A DNA stretch of 64,000 bases, taken from Rohdeia mirabilis. Its GTDB lineage: Bacteria > Planctomycetota > UBA1135 > GCA-002686595. The stretch covers positions 1,302,001-1,366,000 of the forward strand of contig CP036290.1 in the NCBI GenBank assembly GCA_007750655.1. Direction: 5' to 3'. Of the stretch, positions 60,086-64,000 are shown one piece after another (the stretch's first letter is position 1; each line of letters begins with the position of its first letter). Made by a program: the position numbers and the translations under genes. Below the pieces are notes generated by a model. That model was not told where the DNA came from. It made no database searches and worked only from the letters and a program-made list of their open reading frames with translations.

Positions 60086-61531
60086 TCAGCCGAGCAACCC
60101 GTGCACCACCTTCCCACCCACGTCGGTCAGACGGAAGTCGCGGCCCTGGTGGCGCCAGGTGAGCTTCTCGTGATCGAGGCCGAGCTGGTGCAGCACCGTG
60201 GCCTGGACGTCGTGCACGTGCACGGGGTTCTCGACCACGTCCCAACCCCACTCGTCCGTGGCGCCGTAGCGCACACCGCCCTTCACGCCGCCACCTGCCA
60301 TCAGGATCGGCCCGGCCAGTGAGTGGTGGTCGCGCCCGTACTCGTCGAAGTCGAGTCCCTGGCAGTGGGGGGTGCGGCCGAACTCACCGCAGACGACGAC
60401 GAGCGTGTCGTCCAGGAGTCCGCGTTGGTCGAGATCCGCGATGAGCGCGCCGAGCGGACGGTCGATCTGCTCGGTCTTGCGCGGCAGTCGCGACGGAATA
60501 CCGCCGTGCAGGTCCCAGCCGCCGTCGACGAGCATCGTGAAGCGCGTGCCGCGTTCGACCAGCCGGCGCGCCAGGAGGCAGTTGTTCGCGAACGAACCAC
60601 GGGCCGGGTCCGCGCCGTAGGCCGCGAGCGTCGCTTCGGACTCCGACGCGAGGTCGGTCAGCTCGGGGACGCTGGTCTGCATGCGCGCGGCCATCTCGTA
60701 CGACTCGATGCGTGTGCGGACCTCGGGATCGCCGGTGCGTTCGGCCTCCGCCTCGTTCAAGCCGCGGATCGCGTCGAGGATCTTCGAACGCGCCGACCGC
60801 GCCAGTCCGTGCGGGCGCTCGAGGTCGAGCACGGGCGTCGCGCCGGAGCGGAACTTCACGCCCTGGTACTTGCCCGGCAGGAAGCCCGAGTGCCACAGGC
60901 GCGGCTGCACCGGCGTGTCGGCGCGCGGATTCGACGACAGGACGGTGAAGGCCGGGATGTTCTCGTTCTCCGTGCCGAGCGCGTACGAGACCCAGGCGCC
61001 CCACGAAGGGCGACCGAGCAGCGGCGTGCCCGACATCAGCGTCGAGATGGCCGACTCGTGCAGCACGTGGTCGGTCTGCTGGGTCGTGATGACCGTGAGC
61101 TTGTCGGCCACCGCGCCGATGTGGGGGATCAGCTCGCTCAGGCGCAGGCCCGACTCGCCGTACGAGCGGAAGTTCCACTTGGGCGCGACGACGGGGAACG
61201 CGCCGCGGGTCTCGGTCGCGTCGAGCACGCTGCGGTTCTTCAGGATCGACGGCGGGATCTCCTCGCCCTGGCGTTGGCGCAGGATCGGCTTCTCGTCGAA
61301 CAGGTCGAGCTGCGAGAAGCCTCCGTTCATGAACACGAGGACCACGCGCTTGGCCGCGGCCCGGCCGAGGCGCGCGGTGGCCAGCGGATCGTCCAGCCCC
61401 TCGGCCAGAGCGATGCGCCCGAGCATCGAGCTGAGACCGAAGGCGCCGACGCCGGAGGCACCGAGCCCGAGGAAGCCACGGCGGGAGAGGTTCGCGTCGA
61501 ACTCGGACGCGGGTGAATCGGGGTGCTGCAT
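60086..61531 (-). CDS. DUF1501 exported protein (Tat signal)
   Basis: 481 aa. Twin-arginine start LSRRGFLGLGASGVGAFG near residue 15-32. The rest is the DUF1501 family, a sulfatase/alkaline-phosphatase-fold relative: RVVLVFMNGGFSQLDLFDEK, THVLHES-type His region (DHVLHESAISTLMSGTP), RRLVERGTRFTMLVDGGWDLH, VVVCGEFGRTPHCQG and DHHSLAGPILMAGGG. In planctomycetes it is typically found directly beside a PSD1 (DUF1549/DUF1553) gene, as here: 14 bp after the upstream gene. Enzyme activity is unproven. Confidence 0.93.
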   Translation of the reverse strand: MQHPDSPASEFDANLSRRGFLGLGASGVGAFGLSSMLGRIALAEGLDDPLATARLGRAAAKRVVLVFMNGGFSQLDLFDEKPILRQRQGEEIPPSILKNRSVLDATETRGAFPVVAPKWNFRSYGESGLRLSELIPHIGAVADKLTVITTQQTDHVLHESAISTLMSGTPLLGRPSWGAWVSYALGTENENIPAFTVLSSNPRADTPVQPRLWHSGFLPGKYQGVKFRSGATPVLDLERPHGLARSARSKILDAIRGLNEAEAERTGDPEVRTRIESYEMAARMQTSVPELTDLASESEATLAAYGADPARGSFANNCLLARRLVERGTRFTMLVDGGWDLHGGIPSRLPRKTEQIDRPLGALIADLDQRGLLDDTLVVVCGEFGRTPHCQGLDFDEYGRDHHSLAGPILMAGGGVKGGVRYGATDEWGWDVVENPVHVHDVQATVLHQLGLDHEKLTWRHQGRDFRLTDVGGKVVHGLLG

Positions 61532-61545
61532 GTGGGTCGTCGGGC

Positions 61546-64000
61546 TCAGCCCCGGTTGATGGTCGCGTCGAGGTTGAGGAGGGCGTTGGCCACGGCGGCC
61601 CAGGCGGCGAGTTCGGTGGGGGCGAGTTCGCCGTCCACCTCGGCGTCGCCGATCGCGAGGAAGGCCGTGGCGCGCTCTTCCTCGTCCTCGAAAGCCGCGC
61701 GTTGGTCGGCGAGGAGCCCCGTCAGGATTCCCAGCTCGAACTCCGTCGGTTGGCGCGACGTGCAGAGCCTGAAGCCGAACGCGAGTCGCGCCGCGTCGTC
61801 GTCCGCGCCCTCGAACATGCGCTGACCCAGCATCTTCGCCGCTTCGACGTAGACCGGGTTGTTGAGCAGGACCAGGGCCTGCAGCGGCGTGTTCGTGGAC
61901 GGGCGCACGACGGTGCACGTCTCGCCCTTGGCCGCGTCGAACGTCAGCATCGACGCGTAGGGCGCACGACGCTTCCAATAGACGTAGAGGCTGCGACGGT
62001 ACTGCTCGGGCCCGGTGTCCCTGCGGTAGCGCTCGCCGCCGGAGACCTCCTGCCACAGGCCCGGCGCCTGGTACGGCTTCACGCTCGGTCCGCCGAGTTC
62101 CTCGACCAACAGGCCGCTGACGGACAGCGCGTTGTCGCGGACCATCTCGGCGTCGAGGCGCTGACGCGGGCCGCGCGACAGGAGGCGGTTGTCGGGATCG
62201 GCTTCGAGGCGCGCGGCGTCGACGACCGTGGACTGGCGGTAGGTCGCCGAGAGCACGATGCGCCGCTGCAGGGCCTTGCGGTCCCAGCCGCTCTCGACGA
62301 ACTCGACGGCCAGCGTGTCGAGCAGCTCGGGATGACTCGGTAGCGCGCCACGGATCCCGAAGTCGTCGGGGGTCGAGACGAGCCCGGTGCCGAAGTGCAG
62401 CTGCCAGATGCGGTTCACGGCGACGCGCGCGGTGAGCGGGTGCTCGCCGTCGACGAGCCACCGGGCCAGTCCGAGTCGGTTCCGCGGCGCCGACTTGGAG
62501 AGCGGAGGGAGGATCGACGGGACGCGCGCGCCGACGAGCTTGCCGGGCTTGCGCCAGTCGCCGCGCATGAAGACGTGCGTCTCGCGGGGTTCGTCGCGAT
62601 CCGCCATGACCATCGTCTGGGGCATCTTGCGCTCGAGCGACTTCAACTCGTCCTCGAGCCGTTCGCGTTCACGGACGAGCGCCCGACCGATGGTCGAGAC
62701 GTTCTCGCGGTAGTAGCTGCGCAGGTTCTTCGCGCGTTGCTCGTCGGTCGTGCGTTCGCTGTCGGCGAGCGGAACGCCCTTCGGAGCCAGCGGCTCGTCC
62801 CGGTGTTCGTTCCAGGCGTCCTCGTCGGGCAGGGCCGCGCCGAAGGGGCCGACTTCTGCGCGTGCGAGCGTGCCGCCCGGGACGCCGCGACGCAGTGCCG
62901 TGACGATCTCGTGATCGACGACGTCGTCGCCCTCGGGCGTCACGTCGAACGTCAGCGTCGCACCGGACGGACCGCCGCGACCGCGACCGCCGCCCGGGCC
63001 GAAGAACATCCCGCCTCCGTCTGCCGGAGCTCCGCCGCGTCCTGCGCGGCCTTCGCTCTTCGGCGCCGCCTGGAAGACGACCTTCACGAGCAGTTCGTTG
63101 GTTCCGGCACGGAAGCCGAGCCGCACCGTGCGGTCGCCGGTCTCGTCCGCGCTGCTGCCGCCGCCGAAGAAGTCCTCGAAGTCGAAGTCCTCGAAGTCGA
63201 AGTCCTCGAAGTCGAAGTCTTCGTCGTCGCCGTTCGCTCCGGGCTCGCCCGGCGGGTCCTGCGCGACGGGTGCCGGAGGCTTCGGTGCGTCGGCGAAGAC
63301 CTCTTCGCCGTTGAGCCACACGCGCACGCCGTCGGGACCGTCGAGGCGCAGCGTGGCGGTGCGCGCGCGCGTCGTCTCGATCGTGCGCACCAGGTACCAA
63401 GCCGCGTTCTGCTTCTCGTCCGCGAGCTTCGCACTGCGACCGTCGACCCAGGTACCGCGCTCCTCCCAGCCCAGTCGGCGCGGCTCGCGTTCGGGCGCTT
63501 CGGTCTTCGGCTCCGGGTCGAACGGCTCGTCCCGGGCGTCCGCGCGAGCGTCGTCGGCGCCGTCGGGGGTCGCGCGCTCGGGGGCGGTCGCCGGGTCCTG
63601 GTCGAGCGGCGCGCCGAGGAGCAGCACTGCGCCGCGCGCGACGTCGGGCTCCGGCGCGAGCTGCTTCTTCTTCGCCTTCGCAGGATCCTTCCTTTCGGCG
63701 GGCATCTCGGGTTTCGCCGCCGGTGCAGGCGAGTCCTCGCCCCGCTCCTCGTCGTCGTCCGCTTCGTCGCCCGTCACAGGGCCCTTCTTCACCGCCTTCT
63801 CCCCGGGCGCGTCGCGCTCCTCGCGCGGCAGGACGGGCTGGTCGTACTTCGCGAGGCGCGGCACGGGTCCGTCGCCGATCGCCTCCTCGAGTTCGAACTC
63901 CGTCGCGAACGCCGCTGCCGCGCTGGCTGCGGGGAACGGACCGATCGAACTCCACAGCTGCGGCGCGAAGGGCAGGAGTTGGTCGCGGATGCGCTCGTCC
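61546..64000 (-). CDS. PSD1/DUF1553 protein (N-terminus beyond right edge)
   Basis: Open from the right edge (in-frame from 63999) to the stop at 61546, about 817 residues. The GTG at 63864 is inside the frame and is not the start. The visible C-terminal part has the DUF1553 region: NRLGLARWLVDGEHPLTARVAVNRIWQ, GTGLVSTPDDFGIRGALPSH, VLSATYRQST, RQRLDAEMVRDNALS, PSTNTPLQALVLLNNPVYVE. The DUF1549 and cytochrome-like CxxCH parts would lie beyond the edge. The central insertion is acidic and low-complexity with a 15-bp repeat (DFDFE) before FFGGGS and a carbohydrate-binding-like DGPDGVRVWLNGEEVF. Probably exported and linked with the DUF1501 partner; exact role unknown. Confidence 0.92.
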   Translation of the reverse strand, partial: DERIRDQLLPFAPQLWSSIGPFPAASAAAAFATEFELEEAIGDGPVPRLAKYDQPVLPREERDAPGEKAVKKGPVTGDEADDDEERGEDSPAPAAKPEMPAERKDPAKAKKKQLAPEPDVARGAVLLLGAPLDQDPATAPERATPDGADDARADARDEPFDPEPKTEAPEREPRRLGWEERGTWVDGRSAKLADEKQNAAWYLVRTIETTRARTATLRLDGPDGVRVWLNGEEVFADAPKPPAPVAQDPPGEPGANGDDEDFDFEDFDFEDFDFEDFFGGGSSADETGDRTVRLGFRAGTNELLVKVVFQAAPKSEGRAGRGGAPADGGGMFFGPGGGRGRGGPSGATLTFDVTPEGDDVVDHEIVTALRRGVPGGTLARAEVGPFGAALPDEDAWNEHRDEPLAPKGVPLADSERTTDEQRAKNLRSYYRENVSTIGRALVRERERLEDELKSLERKMPQTMVMADRDEPRETHVFMRGDWRKPGKLVGARVPSILPPLSKSAPRNRLGLARWLVDGEHPLTARVAVNRIWQLHFGTGLVSTPDDFGIRGALPSHPELLDTLAVEFVESGWDRKALQRRIVLSATYRQSTVVDAARLEADPDNRLLSRGPRQRLDAEMVRDNALSVSGLLVEELGGPSVKPYQAPGLWQEVSGGERYRRDTGPEQYRRSLYVYWKRRAPYASMLTFDAAKGETCTVVRPSTNTPLQALVLLNNPVYVEAAKMLGQRMFEGADDDAARLAFGFRLCTSRQPTEFELGILTGLLADQRAAFEDEEERATAFLAIGDAEVDGELAPTELAAWAAVANALLNLDATINRG
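63171..63226 (-). repeat. 15-bp tandem repeat encoding FDFED
   Basis: Three identical units of AGTCCTCGAAGTCGA (63171-63185, 63186-63200, 63201-63215) and a partial fourth. In the coding strand they give the repeated acidic/aromatic motif FDFED in the PSD1 insertion. Confidence 0.88.

Noticed and set aside
63864..63999. GTG at 63864 as the start of the PSD1 gene
   Set aside because: The same frame stays open to the window edge with sensible protein sequence, so the gene continues beyond the window.
1..64000. tRNA, rRNA, transposase or integrase genes
   Set aside because: None recognised by eye; no inverted terminal repeats or target duplications seen. A dedicated search could still find a tRNA.

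Overview
This window is very GC-rich (roughly 70% by eye) and almost fully coding. It looks like chromosomal DNA from a planctomycete (Planctomycetota). The lineage signs are a PSD1/DUF1553 gene followed directly by a twin-arginine DUF1501 gene, a lipoprotein sulfatase, secreted von Willebrand A and EF-hand proteins, a PEP-CTERM-like surface protein, and secreted proteins sharing a planctomycete-type C-terminal domain. The lineage call is inference; no rRNA, tRNA or CRISPR was found. Many very long open frames lie opposite real genes, as expected at this GC content, and are not annotated.

Left part (1-12.8 kb). A B12-binding-type radical SAM gene runs off the left edge (minus). Next is a four-gene minus-strand operon: three SPFH/Band 7 (HflK/HflC-like) membrane proteins, one with a histidine-rich N-terminus, then a P1B-type metal ATPase. 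Divergent from it are folE and the zinc-ribbon form of rpmG, followed by a 16-bp tandem repeat and a 21-bp hairpin. Then come an outer-membrane porin-like protein, a GT4 glycosyltransferase and a convergent universal stress protein.

Middle-left (13-25 kb). A run of plus-strand genes for exported proteins: sulfatase lipoprotein, two VWA proteins, an EF-hand/thioredoxin-like/repeat protein, and an aryl-sulfotransferase-like protein. A GT2-TPR glycosyltransferase converges on these, and a small Gly/Trp/Asp-rich protein with a VPEID-type sorting tail follows.

Middle (25-38 kb). Metabolic genes: a GMC oxidoreductase translationally coupled to a Gfo/Idh-like protein, a PilZ protein, an unknown cytosolic protein, an NmrA/DUF2867 protein, PPK2, a LiaF-like membrane protein coupled to a MOSC protein, a lipoprotein, an unusual fusion of a Lon N-terminal domain to a phytanoyl-CoA-dioxygenase-like domain, and a VOC protein.

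Right part (38-64 kb). Two tandem secreted paralogues precede a 1134-residue surface protein built from a recent 1.45-kb internal duplication. After a TPR-like lipoprotein comes a complete TonB uptake operon: TonB-dependent receptor, DUF3450, TtpC-like ExbB, ExbB, ExbD, TonB and TPR lipoprotein. A Sel1 lipoprotein converges on it. The window ends with a secreted subtilase and a minus-strand set of PSD1 (cut by the right edge), DUF1501 and a polytopic membrane protein.

Gene ends are repeatedly marked by long GC-rich hairpins with very short loops and no T-tract. Several starts lie 6-12 nt after a TANNNT hexamer, suggesting leaderless or nearly leaderless transcripts.
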